Below, piece after piece: positions 6,668 through 15,266 of a stretch of DNA of 64,000 bases (the first letter of the stretch is position 1; each line of letters begins with the position of its first letter). Source of the DNA: Demequina sp. NBRC 110055 (GTDB lineage: Bacteria > Actinomycetota > Actinomycetes > Actinomycetales > Demequinaceae); assembly GCF_002090135.1 (NCBI RefSeq), contig NZ_BBRL01000010.1, positions 62,001 to 126,000 on the forward strand, written 5' to 3'. The notes under the pieces were generated by a model. The model was not told where the DNA came from, did no database searches, and was given only the letters and a program-made list of their open reading frames with translations. Made by a program: the position numbers and the translations under genes.

Positions 6668-7822
6668 TCAGTCAAGCAGGCTTGCGTACAACTCCACGAA
6701 GTCCTCGACGCTCGCCTCGCGCGGGTTGCCGCCGGCGCACACGTCGTCGAACGCCGCCTGGGCGAGAACGGGCACATCCTCGGCCGTGGCACCCAGGCCC
6801 GAGATGGTCGTGGGGTTGCCGAGGTCGCGGGTGAGCGAGGCGACGGCCTCGACCGCGGCGCGCCGCGCATCGGCCAGCTCCATGGTGGCCGCACCCTCGA
6901 CGCCGAAGGCCGCGGCAATGTCGCGGTACTTCTCCCCCGTGGCTTCGGCGTTGAATGCCATCACGGGCGCCAGCAGGACGCCGTTGGCGACGCCGTGCGG
7001 GGCGTGGAACAGCGCGCCCAGCGGGTGAGCCATGGCGTGGACCGCGCCCAGTCCCACGTTGGAGTAGCCCATGCCGGCGATGTACTGGGCGAGGGCCATA
7101 CGGTCCATCGCCTCGGGGTCGCCATCGGCGGCGGCACGCAGGGCGCCTGCAATGACCTGGATCGCCTTCAGGTGGAACAGGTCCGAGAGCTCCCATGCCC
7201 CTTGGGTGACGTAGCCCTCGATCGCATGCGTGAGCGCGTCGAGCCCGGTCGCTACCTTGAGCGCCCGCGGCGCCGTCGCCATCATCTCCGAGTCCACGAC
7301 GGCCATGATCGGGATGTCATGCGGGTCGACGCACACGAACTTGCGCCCGCGCTCGGTGTCGGTGATGACGTAGTTGATGGTGGTCTCCGAGGCGGTGCCT
7401 GCGGTCGTGGGCACGGCAATGATGGGCACCGAGGGGTTTGTCGTGTCGGCCACGCCCTCGAGCGAGCGCACGTCCGCAAACTCGGGGTTGGCGACCACGA
7501 TGCCGATCGCCTTGCACGTGTCCTGTGGCGAGCCCCCGCCGACGGCGATGAGGACGTCGGCGCCGCTGTCGCGGAACGCTGCCACGCCCGCCTGGACGTT
7601 CTCGATGGGCGGGTTGGGGACCACGTCCTGATAGACCTCGAAGGCGATGCCTGCCTCGTCGAGCAGCGCGGTCACCTTGGTGGTCACGGCTGTCTCGACC
7701 AGCACCGCGTCCGTGACGACGAACGCCTTCGTAAATCCGCGGCGGGTGAGCTCGTCGGGGATGACTGAGATCGCCCCGGCTCCGAAGTAGGCCGTCTGAT
7801 TCCAGATCATGCGCTGGACCAT
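6668..7822 (-). CDS. fucO: Lactaldehyde reductase (iron-dependent group III alcohol dehydrogenase)
   Basis: The gene encodes 384 residues, close to E. coli FucO length. It would reduce lactaldehyde to 1,2-propanediol with NADH. The NAD-binding GGGSPQDTCKAIGI is near-identical to FucO as I remember it, and PTTAGTASETT follows. Metal-binding histidines lie in GLDALTHAIEGYV, in AVHAMAHPLGALFHAPHG and the spaced Asp before them. AAGGAG precedes the ATG at 7822. No fucose or rhamnose pathway genes surround it, so it may serve general aldehyde reduction or 1,2-propanediol metabolism; another short-chain alcohol dehydrogenase activity is possible. Confidence 0.85.
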   Translation of the reverse strand: MVQRMIWNQTAYFGAGAISVIPDELTRRGFTKAFVVTDAVLVETAVTTKVTALLDEAGIAFEVYQDVVPNPPIENVQAGVAAFRDSGADVLIAVGGGSPQDTCKAIGIVVANPEFADVRSLEGVADTTNPSVPIIAVPTTAGTASETTINYVITDTERGRKFVCVDPHDIPIMAVVDSEMMATAPRALKVATGLDALTHAIEGYVTQGAWELSDLFHLKAIQVIAGALRAAADGDPEAMDRMALAQYIAGMGYSNVGLGAVHAMAHPLGALFHAPHGVANGVLLAPVMAFNAEATGEKYRDIAAAFGVEGAATMELADARRAAVEAVASLTRDLGNPTTISGLGATAEDVPVLAQAAFDDVCAGGNPREASVEDFVELYASLLD

Positions 7823-7893
7823 GGTGAGACTCCTTCCGAGGGACGCGCCCTCGCGTCGTGGGGGCCACGTTGACCCCGCTCACCTGAATAGTT

Positions 7894-8877
7894 TCAACCG
7901 CTCCCTGCAGTTGCCAGGGACGCAGGTCCCGCCACGATGTCCACTACCAGGGCGCGGTGGTCCGCCCCGGTCAGCGCGACGGTATCGACGGACGATGCCG
8001 CCCACCCCTCGGCTCGCGTGAGCACGTGGTCGATCGCGACCATGGGGAAGCCGCCACGGCCCTCAGGGAACGTGAACGTCCACCCTGCCCCCGCCTGGTC
8101 GGCGGCGCCCGCGTACCCCAAGCCTTCGAGGCGCCTCAGCGCGGCGTGGTCGCGCGTCGCGTTGAAGTCGCCCACCGCGATGACGTCCCCGGTCATGGTG
8201 CCGAGAAGGCCCTCGAGTGTGGCCATATCCTCGTCCCAGAGCCTGTGCTGCCAGAGTCCTGGCGCCGCGGGATGCACAGCGACCACGGTGAGGGGTCCCG
8301 ACGGACCCTCGAGCCCCACCCTCACCGTATGAGCGGTCGTACCTGGGACCTCCGCGGCGTCGGTGAGCGCCCACGCGCTCCAGAGGCCGATACCTGCGAA
8401 CCCCTCGGCGGACGCGGTGAATGCGTGCGGGAGGGCCTCGCCAAGGCCTGCTCGTTCGAGCGCCGCCACCGCATCCTGCGTCAGTTCCTGCACCGCCAAG
8501 ATATCCACGCCGCGTTCGCGGACCAACGCGACGACCTCGTCTGGCGACACACCGCCGAACGTCGCGTTAACGGACGCCACCGTGACGTCGGCCTCGTCCG
8601 TGAGTGCCGCGGGCTCGGCGGTCACGAGCGGGAGCTGCGTCACGGCTCCCCAGACCGTCATCGCCACCACCCCTGCCACCAGCGGCCACGAACGCGCCGC
8701 GAGGCCCAGCACGAGCGGCACCAGGAGAACTGACACGAGCCATGGCGTCAGCGCGATCAGGACCGCGAGCGGGCCCGCCTCCCATGACAGCGCCCGTGCC
8801 ACCCACACGCCACCCACGCCCATCAGTACGAGCCAGCCCATGACCACGACGACGCGACGCCACGGCGGCCGACGCAT
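7894..8877 (-). CDS. Membrane-anchored endonuclease/exonuclease/phosphatase-fold protein
   Basis: The gene encodes 327 residues. Three N-terminal hydrophobic helices (about 9-28, 35-60 and 65-82) precede an EEP-superfamily domain from about residue 95 to 315. Landmarks are VASVNATFGG, the metal-binding Glu in DILAVQELTQ, VVAVHPAAPG, the catalytic pair in AVGDFNATRDH, AIDHVLT and the terminal GADHRALVV His. Members hydrolyse phosphodiester bonds in nucleic acids, lipids or sugar phosphates; the substrate cannot be told. The domain should face outward after the third helix. AGGAGG lies just before the ATG. It sits 16 bp downstream of the DUF1684 gene, likely in one transcript. Confidence 0.8.
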   Translation of the reverse strand: MRRPPWRRVVVVMGWLVLMGVGGVWVARALSWEAGPLAVLIALTPWLVSVLLVPLVLGLAARSWPLVAGVVAMTVWGAVTQLPLVTAEPAALTDEADVTVASVNATFGGVSPDEVVALVRERGVDILAVQELTQDAVAALERAGLGEALPHAFTASAEGFAGIGLWSAWALTDAAEVPGTTAHTVRVGLEGPSGPLTVVAVHPAAPGLWQHRLWDEDMATLEGLLGTMTGDVIAVGDFNATRDHAALRRLEGLGYAGAADQAGAGWTFTFPEGRGGFPMVAIDHVLTRAEGWAASSVDTVALTGADHRALVVDIVAGPASLATAGSG

Positions 8878-8893
8878 CGGCCTCCTAGGCGCG

Positions 8894-9490
8894 TCAGTCG
8901 AGCGCGACGTAGCGCTCCCCCACCTCGACCGGGACGTCGAGGCGATTGCCGGGCCCCGGCAGCGGGCACACCCAGTCGCTCGAGTAGGCGCACGACGGCT
9001 GGAAGGTAAAATTCAGATCGATCACGAGTCCGTCGGTGCCGCCGCCCAGGTCCGCGCCCTTCACGGTGTCGAGCAGGTAGCGGCCGCCGCCATAGGAGTC
9101 GGGTGCGGGATCCTTGAGCGGCACGAAGACGCCGCCGCCATAGGAGTCAAGCCACCACACGTCGAGGCTGCCGACGTCGCCGAGCGTGACGCGTCCGATG
9201 CGCTCGAACGGCACCACGCCATCGGTCGCGGTGGGAACCTCGCGCCGTTCCGGCTCGGCCGGCTCGACCGCGACCTCAAAGCGCCATGCCGAGTCGTACG
9301 CCGCCATGACGGGAGTGAAGGACTCGCGGTGCGCCTCGGGCACCGGCGTGGCGGGGTGGGTGGCGAGGAGGGCCGCACGCCGCTCGGCCCAGCGCGCATG
9401 CGCCGCGACGGGGTCGGGGGTGGCCCGCACCTCGGCGTAGATGTCCGCCACCTGTCGGCGCCAATCGAGAATGTGCCAGGAGTAGTCCAT
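8894..9490 (-). CDS. DUF1684 family protein
   Basis: The gene encodes 198 residues. Two SYGGG motifs, then KGADLGGG, LVIDLNFTFQPSCAYSSDW and CPLPGPGN are the DUF1684 signature: the repeated 'SYGGG-R-Y' and 'N-PSCAY' with a 'CPL-P..N' tail. The family is widespread in actinobacteria and bacteroidetes; its biochemical role is unknown to me. I chose the ATG at 9490 rather than an upstream start at 9517 because the family begins here, and TACGGT lies 6 nt upstream, a leaderless arrangement. The downstream membrane EEP-fold gene follows after 16 bp. Confidence 0.8.
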   Translation of the reverse strand: MDYSWHILDWRRQVADIYAEVRATPDPVAAHARWAERRAALLATHPATPVPEAHRESFTPVMAAYDSAWRFEVAVEPAEPERREVPTATDGVVPFERIGRVTLGDVGSLDVWWLDSYGGGVFVPLKDPAPDSYGGGRYLLDTVKGADLGGGTDGLVIDLNFTFQPSCAYSSDWVCPLPGPGNRLDVPVEVGERYVALD

Positions 9491-9496
9491 GTCACG

Positions 9497-9502
9497 ACCG
9501 TA
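9497..9502 (-). promoter_or_regulatory. Leaderless -10 element of the DUF1684 gene
   Basis: TACGGT on the minus strand is 6 nt upstream of the ATG at 9490. Confidence 0.5.
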
Positions 9503-9532
9503 CGCGACGCACGGCATGCACGGGTGCGACCC

Positions 9533-10075
9533 CTACGCGGCGACCAACGCCTCGATGCCGGCAGCCAGCTCGTCGGCGGCGCGACGCGGGTTGCCGGTCA
9601 CGTAGCCATCGACGAGGGCACCGTCGCGCAGCATCATGACCTGGCGTGCCACCTCGTCGGGCGCCTGCGCTCCCCTGTCACGCGCCCACGCGGCGATCGC
9701 GTCGATCATCCAGCCGCGAAAGCGCGCCACCACCGCGCGCACGGGGTGATCGGGGTCGGGGTATTCGGCGGCGGCGTTGATGAAGGGGCACCCGCGAAAG
9801 CCGGGCCGACACATCTCATTCTCGAAGATCGCGGCGATCGCGCGCGGCTCCCCCGTCGCGGAACGACCAAGGCCTTGGACGCGCTCCAGTTCCGCCTCGA
9901 GGTACGCCACTACCAGCTCGTCCTTCGAGGGAAAGTGTCGATAGAAGGTGACCTTGGAGACGCCCGCCTCAGCCAAGATCCGGTCGGCGCTCACGGCGCG
10001 GATCCCGTGGGCGGTAAAGAGGGCCGATGCCGCGGCAAGGATCGCCTCGCGTGCCTGTCCGCGTGTGCTCGCCAT
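9533..10075 (-). CDS. TetR-family repressor, likely of ohr
   Basis: The gene encodes 180 residues. A TetR helix-turn-helix occupies about 29-48 (AVSADRILAEAGVSKVTFYRHFPSKDEL). The ligand-binding half carries Cys89 and Cys96 in EMCRPGFRGCPF. It is divergent from an organic hydroperoxide resistance gene, with a near-perfect palindrome between them, so it probably represses that gene and itself. The two close cysteines make thiol-based sensing plausible, although the GCPF motif is common in its subfamily. GGAGG 5 nt upstream fixes the ATG at 10075; the frame is open further upstream through the operator. Confidence 0.85.
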   Translation of the reverse strand: MASTRGQAREAILAAASALFTAHGIRAVSADRILAEAGVSKVTFYRHFPSKDELVVAYLEAELERVQGLGRSATGEPRAIAAIFENEMCRPGFRGCPFINAAAEYPDPDHPVRAVVARFRGWMIDAIAAWARDRGAQAPDEVARQVMMLRDGALVDGYVTGNPRRAADELAAGIEALVAA

Positions 10076-10138
10076 CGCTCCTCCAAGAAAACTTCGATTG
10101 CGGGGAATCATCCCATGCATGGGTGGGTTGTCGTCCAT

Positions 10139-10160
10139 GTAGACGTACTAGTACCTCTAC
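10139..10160. promoter_or_regulatory. 22-bp palindromic operator between TetR gene and ohr
   Basis: Half-sites GTAGAcGTACT and AGTACcTCTAC form a palindrome centred on TACTAGTA, with a single mismatched symmetric pair (lower case). Length and symmetry fit a TetR dimer site; it lies 63 bp upstream of the TetR start and 32 bp upstream of ohr. Confidence 0.7.
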
Positions 10161-10192
10161 TTTTCGAACGCCACCGCACAAGGAGTCATTCC

Positions 10193-10624
10193 ATGGACAA
10201 GCCCAAGGTCTTCTACACCGCCACCGCCACCGCGACGGGTGACGGCCGCAACGGCCACGTCGCGACCGACGACGGCCTGGTCGAGTTCGAGCTCGCCACG
10301 CCGAAGCCCTTCGGCAAGCAGACCAAGACCAACCCCGAGCAGCTCTTTGCCGCCGGCTTCTCCGCGTGCTTCAACTCGGCGTTCCAGATGACCGCCAAGA
10401 AGGCCAAGGCGCCCCTGACCGATTCTCAGGTGACAGCCAAGGTGGGCATTGGCCCCGTCGGCCTCAAGGGTGGGTTCGGCCTCGCCGTGACGCTGCAGAT
10501 TCGCACCGAAGGTCTCGACGAGGCGACCGCGCGGCAGCTCGCCGAGGCCGCACACGAGGTCTGCCCCTACTCCAACGCGACCCGCGGCAACATCGAGGTC
10601 ACGCTCGAGGTCACCGCGGCGTAG
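10193..10624 (+). CDS. ohr: Organic hydroperoxide resistance protein (Ohr/OsmC)
   Basis: The gene encodes 143 residues, the normal Ohr length. The enzyme is a thiol peroxidase that reduces organic hydroperoxides to alcohols using two cysteines. They are visible as Cys59 in GFSACFNSAF and Cys124 in HEVCPYSNATRGN, the Ohr (not OsmC) version of the second motif. The start ATG at 10193 has AAGGAG about 7 nt upstream. A very long frame runs into it from upstream but is antisense to other genes. Ohr is classically controlled by the MarR-type OhrR; here a divergent TetR gene with a palindromic operator takes that place. Confidence 0.9.
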   Translation: MDKPKVFYTATATATGDGRNGHVATDDGLVEFELATPKPFGKQTKTNPEQLFAAGFSACFNSAFQMTAKKAKAPLTDSQVTAKVGIGPVGLKGGFGLAVTLQIRTEGLDEATARQLAEAAHEVCPYSNATRGNIEVTLEVTAA

Positions 10625-10655
10625 CCCCGCCGGGCCGCCTCACATCCGGACCGGT

Positions 10656-10690
10656 CCGGCCGCTGCCCCACGGCATCGGCCGGGCTTTCT
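10656..10690 (+). terminator. Terminator after ohr
   Basis: CCGGCCG (10656-10662) pairs with CGGCCGG (10677-10683), followed by GCTTTCT. A 14-bp palindrome (10646-10659) overlaps its left arm. Confidence 0.6.
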
Positions 10691-10737
10691 GCGTGCCTCA
10701 GGAATGAGAAACACCCCCGACACGCTTATCTGGGAGG

Positions 10738-13290
10738 ATGACCACAAGCGTTGGAAAGGGCCACAGTTGCATGTCTGAGATCAGTCACGAAACGACCCGC
10801 CGCCTGGGACACAGGGCCGAGGCGGCGGTACCGATCTCCACATACCGCCTGCAATTAAGCGAGTCCTTCACGTTCGCCGATGCCGCCGCCAGGTTGGACT
10901 ACTTCTCCGCCCTGGGCGTCACTCACCTCTACCTCTCCCCCCTCCTGGACGCCGCGCCCGGCTCCACGCATTTCTATGACGTGGTGGACCACTCCCGCAT
11001 CTCGCCGGTTCTCGGCGGCATCGAGGGCCTGCGCGACCTCGCGTGGAAGGCCGGCGAACACGGCATCGGCCTCATCGCCGACGTGGTGCCCAACCACATG
11101 GCCGTCCCCACCCCCGCGTACTTCAACAAGGCGCTGTGGTCCGTGCTCGCCGAGGGCGAGGAGTCGGACCACGCCCACTGGTTCGACGTCGACTGGTCCG
11201 GCGGCGACCCGGTGCTGATGCCCGTGCTCGGCCAGCGCATCGGCACGGTGCTCGCCAACGGCGAACTCACGCTCGACACGATGGTCGTCCCGGGCTTCGA
11301 GGACGCCGGCGAAGTGCCCGTGCTGCGCTACTACGAGCACGTGTTCCCCGTACGCCCCGGCACCGAGAACCTACCCATGGCGATGCTCGTCGACCAGCAG
11401 CACTACCGCCTCGCCTACTGGCGCGTCGCCAACGAGGAGCTGAACTACCGGCGCTTCTTCGACGTCGGTTCGCTCGTGGCCGTGCGGGTCGAGGACCCCG
11501 ACGTGTTCGACGCGACCCACCGCGTGATTGTCGACCTCATCAAGGACAACACGCTGCAGGGCCTGCGCATCGACCACCCCGACGGCCTCGCCGACCCCGC
11601 CGGCTACCTGCAACGCCTCTCCGACGCCACCGACGGCGCCTGGGTGGTCGTCGAGAAGATCCTCGAGGATGAGGAGCGCCTGCCCACCTCGTGGAAGACC
11701 GCGGGCACCACCGGCTACGACGGCGCATGGCGCGTGGGGGCGCTGCTACGCGACCCCGCCGGCTCCTCTCCCCTGGCCGCCACGCTGCACCGCCTCACGG
11801 GCGACGCGATGGGGACGCTGCCGGCCATGATCAACGAGGCCAAGCGCGAGATCGTCAAGGAGTCGCTGTCGAGCGAGGTGCACCGCCTCGCGACCATCGC
11901 CCACACCATCTGCACCACGGACGTACGCTTGCGCGACCACACCTGGCGGGCGCTGTACGACTGCCTGCGCACGCTGCTGATCACGTTCGACCGCTACCGC
12001 GCCTACGTCGTCGCGGGCGTGCCACCCAAGCCCGCGTCGCTCGAGGCCATCGACCATGCCGCGGAGCTCGCGCGCGCCCAGCTCGACGCCGAGCGCCACG
12101 AGACGCTCGAGGTCGTCGTCGACCTTCTCAAGGGCGCCGAGGTGGGCTCCGCCGGCCGCACCGACGACGCCAACCGACGCGAGCTCATCACCCGCTTCCA
12201 GCAAGCCTGCGGCGCCGTCATGGCTAAGGGCATCGAGGACACCGCGTACTACCGCTGGACACACTTGTTGCCGCTGTGCGAGGTGGGATCGCCCGCCTCC
12301 CGCTTCGCCCTCCCGCCGGCCAACTTCCACGCGTGGGCCGACGAGCAGCAGATCCAATACCCGCACGGCATGACCGGCCTCACCACCCACGACACCAAGC
12401 GTTCCGAGGACGTCCGCGCACGCCTGTCGGTGCTGTCAGAGGCCGCCGACGAGTGGGACGCGCTCGTCACCCGACTGCAGGCCGCCACCGAGGAGATGCG
12501 TCCCTCCCTTCTCGATGGCCGCACCGAGAACCTGTGGTGGCAGACCCTCGCCGGAACGTCCGACGAGCACTCGTTCATGGAGTGGGACCGCCTCGAGGGC
12601 TACCTCATCAAGGCGATGCGCGAGGCCAAGACCCACACGACGTGGACCTCGATCGACGAGTCCTACGAAAGCTCCGTGTTGTGGTTCGCGCAGGCCACAC
12701 ACGCCGACCACGCCGTGCGCTCACTCCTGACCGAGTGGCACGAGTCCGCCGCCGCGGGCGTCCGTGCACACATCCTGTCGATGAAGCTCATCCAGCTCAC
12801 GATGCCCGGGGTTCCGGACACCTACCAGGGCACCGAGACCCTCGCGCCGTCCCTCGTCGACCCCGACAACCGCCGCCCCGTCGACTACGACGCGCTGGCC
12901 GAGATGCTCGAGCGCGTCACGACCGGCGCGAAGCCGCGCACCCTGGCCGAGGAAAAGCTGCTGGTGACCGCGCGCGCCCTGCAGACCAGGCGGGAACATC
13001 CTGAGGCCTTCACCGGGGACGACTGCGGCTACGTGCCCCTGCCGTCCTCCTCGGGCCACGCCGTGGTCTACGCCCGCACCGACGGCGAGTCCGCGCAGGT
13101 CATCACCGCGGCCACTCGGCTCGGGCTGGACCTCGAGAAACTCGGCGGCTGGCGCGAGCACACCGTGACGCTGCCCGAGGGCCGCTGGCGCGACGTGCTG
13201 AGCCGCCACGCCTTCGACGGCGGCACGGTCGAGTTGCAGGCTCTCCTCGGGGCGCGTCCCGTCGCGCTGCTCGTCAGGGAGGACGCATGA
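10738..13290 (+). CDS. treY: Maltooligosyl trehalose synthase
   Basis: The gene encodes about 850 residues of GH13 subfamily 26. The enzyme turns the reducing-end alpha-1,4 bond of maltodextrins into an alpha,alpha-1,1 bond, making maltooligosyl trehalose. The barrel motifs are ADVVPNHM (about 113-120), LRIDHPDGL with the nucleophile Asp (about 276-284), VVEKILEDEE with the acid/base Glu (about 302-311) and TTHDTKRSED. It overlaps treZ by four bases (ATGA), so the two are coupled. The ATG at 10738 is used here; an ATG at 10771 is an alternative. No treX debranching gene is adjacent. Confidence 0.93.
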   Translation: MTTSVGKGHSCMSEISHETTRRLGHRAEAAVPISTYRLQLSESFTFADAAARLDYFSALGVTHLYLSPLLDAAPGSTHFYDVVDHSRISPVLGGIEGLRDLAWKAGEHGIGLIADVVPNHMAVPTPAYFNKALWSVLAEGEESDHAHWFDVDWSGGDPVLMPVLGQRIGTVLANGELTLDTMVVPGFEDAGEVPVLRYYEHVFPVRPGTENLPMAMLVDQQHYRLAYWRVANEELNYRRFFDVGSLVAVRVEDPDVFDATHRVIVDLIKDNTLQGLRIDHPDGLADPAGYLQRLSDATDGAWVVVEKILEDEERLPTSWKTAGTTGYDGAWRVGALLRDPAGSSPLAATLHRLTGDAMGTLPAMINEAKREIVKESLSSEVHRLATIAHTICTTDVRLRDHTWRALYDCLRTLLITFDRYRAYVVAGVPPKPASLEAIDHAAELARAQLDAERHETLEVVVDLLKGAEVGSAGRTDDANRRELITRFQQACGAVMAKGIEDTAYYRWTHLLPLCEVGSPASRFALPPANFHAWADEQQIQYPHGMTGLTTHDTKRSEDVRARLSVLSEAADEWDALVTRLQAATEEMRPSLLDGRTENLWWQTLAGTSDEHSFMEWDRLEGYLIKAMREAKTHTTWTSIDESYESSVLWFAQATHADHAVRSLLTEWHESAAAGVRAHILSMKLIQLTMPGVPDTYQGTETLAPSLVDPDNRRPVDYDALAEMLERVTTGAKPRTLAEEKLLVTARALQTRREHPEAFTGDDCGYVPLPSSSGHAVVYARTDGESAQVITAATRLGLDLEKLGGWREHTVTLPEGRWRDVLSRHAFDGGTVELQALLGARPVALLVREDA

Positions 13291-15020
13291 TGGCGCGCGT
13301 GTGGGCACCCCATGTGGACTCCGTGGGGCTCGTCGTGGGCTCGGCCGATGCCGAGGTCACCGCAATGACCAGGGGCGCCGATGGCTGGTGGTCGGGTCCC
13401 GACCTGCCTCCCGGCACCGATTACGGCTACATCGTGGACGGCGAGGGCCCGTGGCCCGACCCGCGCTCGGCACGCCAGCCCGGCGGCGTCCACGGCCTGT
13501 CGCGCATCTATGACACCGCGCGTTTTGCGTGGAACGACGGCGAGTGGTCAGGCGTCGACGTGCTCGGCAAGGTCTTCTACGAACTCCACGTGGGCGCCTT
13601 CACGCCTCAAGGCACGCTCGACGCGGCCGCCGCACAGCTGCCGGCGCTGCGTTCGGTGGGCGTCGACGTCGTGGAACTCATGCCGCTCGCGCCCTTCCCC
13701 GGGCGACACGGCTGGGGTTACGACGGCGTATCGCTGTACGCGGTGCACGAGGCTTACGGCGGGCCCGCGGCGCTCCAACGCTTCGTCGACGCCGCGCATC
13801 GCGCAGGAGTCGCGGTGTGCCTCGACGTCGTCTATAACCACCTCGGCCCCGACGGCAACTATCTGTCCAAGTTCGGCCCGTACTTTACCGACGCTCACCA
13901 CACCCCGTGGGGCTGGGCCGTCAACCTCGATCAGCCCGAGGCCGACGGCATGCGCCGCTACATCTGCGACAACGCCCTGCGCTGGTTCGAGGACTTCCAC
14001 ATCGATTGCCTCAGGCTGGATGCCGTGCACGAGCTGGCGGACGACTCCGACCGACACGTCCTCGCGCAGCTGAGCGACGAGACCGCCGCCCTCAGCGATC
14101 GCCTCGGCCGCCCGCTATCCCTCGTCGCCGAGTCCGACCTCAACGACGCGCGCATGGTGACGCCTACGGCGGAGGGTGGGTTCGGGATGACGGCGCAGTG
14201 GAACGACGACATCCACCACGCGCTACACGCCTACCTGACCGGCGAGCGCCACGGCTACTACGTCGACTTCGGGTCGCTCGAGACGCTCGACAAGGTCTAT
14301 CGAGAGGTGTTCTGGCACAACGGCACGCATTCTCCGTTCCGTGGGCGCGAGTGGGGCAAGCCCGTCGCTGCGGACGTGGACCGTCGCCGCTTCATCGCGT
14401 TCGCGTCGAACCATGATCAGGTGGGCAACCGGGCCATCGGCGACCGACCGTCCACGCACCTCACGCCCGGCGCGCAGGCCGCGTCGCTCGCGGCGGTGCT
14501 ACTGTCGCCCTTCACGCCCATGCTGTTTATGGGCGAGGAGTACGGCGAGACCAGGCCCTTCATGTTCTTCACCGACCATGACGAGCCGCTGGGTACGGCG
14601 GTGTCCGAGGGTCGCATGAGCGAATTCGGTGGCCATGGCTGGGAGCAGTTGTACGGCGGTGAGGTGCACGTCCCCGATCCTCAGGACCGCACCACCTTCC
14701 TGCGCTCCAAGTTGGGTGACGGCGTGGGCGCCGACAGCGCACACCACCACGCGCTGCGCGACTGGGTCGCGACGCTGATGGCGCTGCGCGCACGGGTGGA
14801 ACCGCGCGAGGCGTGGGCCGCGCACCCCGCCGGGGCGAGCGAGTCCTCCCCGCGAGTCCTCACGCTGAGTGGCCCCGTGACGGTCCATGCCAACCTGACC
14901 GACGCATCGGCCGTCGTCACCGACGGTGGAGAGCTGGTGGGGTCCTTCGGCAGTGTCACGCCGTTGGACGGCGGGTTCGAGCTCGCCGGCGACGCCGTCG
15001 CGCTTGTGGCGCAGCGTTAA
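13287..15020 (+). CDS. treZ: Maltooligosyl trehalose trehalohydrolase
   Basis: The gene encodes 577 residues. It releases trehalose from the maltooligosyl trehalose made by TreY. An N-terminal CBM48-like region (about 1-85; WAPHVDSVGL, GTDYGYIVDG) precedes a GH13 barrel with LDVVYNHLGPDGNY, CLRLDAVHEL (nucleophile Asp near 241), LVAESDLND (acid/base Glu near 280) and ASNHDQVGNR (near 373). FTPMLFMGEEYGE is the typical late motif. The start overlaps the treY stop by four bases. Its 3' end overlaps the small convergent gene at 15017 by four bases. Confidence 0.93.
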   Translation: MMARVWAPHVDSVGLVVGSADAEVTAMTRGADGWWSGPDLPPGTDYGYIVDGEGPWPDPRSARQPGGVHGLSRIYDTARFAWNDGEWSGVDVLGKVFYELHVGAFTPQGTLDAAAAQLPALRSVGVDVVELMPLAPFPGRHGWGYDGVSLYAVHEAYGGPAALQRFVDAAHRAGVAVCLDVVYNHLGPDGNYLSKFGPYFTDAHHTPWGWAVNLDQPEADGMRRYICDNALRWFEDFHIDCLRLDAVHELADDSDRHVLAQLSDETAALSDRLGRPLSLVAESDLNDARMVTPTAEGGFGMTAQWNDDIHHALHAYLTGERHGYYVDFGSLETLDKVYREVFWHNGTHSPFRGREWGKPVAADVDRRRFIAFASNHDQVGNRAIGDRPSTHLTPGAQAASLAAVLLSPFTPMLFMGEEYGETRPFMFFTDHDEPLGTAVSEGRMSEFGGHGWEQLYGGEVHVPDPQDRTTFLRSKLGDGVGADSAHHHALRDWVATLMALRARVEPREAWAAHPAGASESSPRVLTLSGPVTVHANLTDASAVVTDGGELVGSFGSVTPLDGGFELAGDAVALVAQR

Positions 15021-15202
15021 GCGTTCAGGGCGACGAACACGTCGTAGATGAGGAACGCTGGCCACACCAGCGCCTGCAGGAGCGCGCCCACGTGCTCCCA
15101 GAACCCGTCGGCGACGTTCCAGAAGTACACGGCCGAACCGATCATGCCGAGGAAGTAGAAGCCGCCGCCGGCCGCGGCACCGCCGTTATTGGTGCTGGTC
15201 AT
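15017..15202 (-). CDS. Small membrane protein, unknown function
   Basis: The gene encodes 61 residues. A Gly-rich N-terminus is followed by two hydrophobic segments (about 14-32 and 40-60; FYFLGMIGSAVYFW and LLQALVWPAFLIYDVF). A GGGGG-type ribosome-binding site precedes the ATG at 15202. Proteins of this size with 'GGGFYFLGMIGAAVYF' are frequent in actinobacteria, but no role is known to me. It is convergent with treZ and touches it by four bases. Confidence 0.7.
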   Translation of the reverse strand: MTSTNNGGAAAGGGFYFLGMIGSAVYFWNVADGFWEHVGALLQALVWPAFLIYDVFVALNA

Positions 15203-15266
15203 GGTGTCCCCCTCATGGTCGCTACTGCCTGTTGTAGCAGTCGGAGGGCGTCGGCGCGCGCTGGCT

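Noticed and set aside
8363..10192. Very long plus-strand frame running into ohr (over 600 codons)
   Set aside because: It is antisense to three convincing minus-strand genes and results from GC-rich third positions; only the last 143 codons (ohr) are protein-like.
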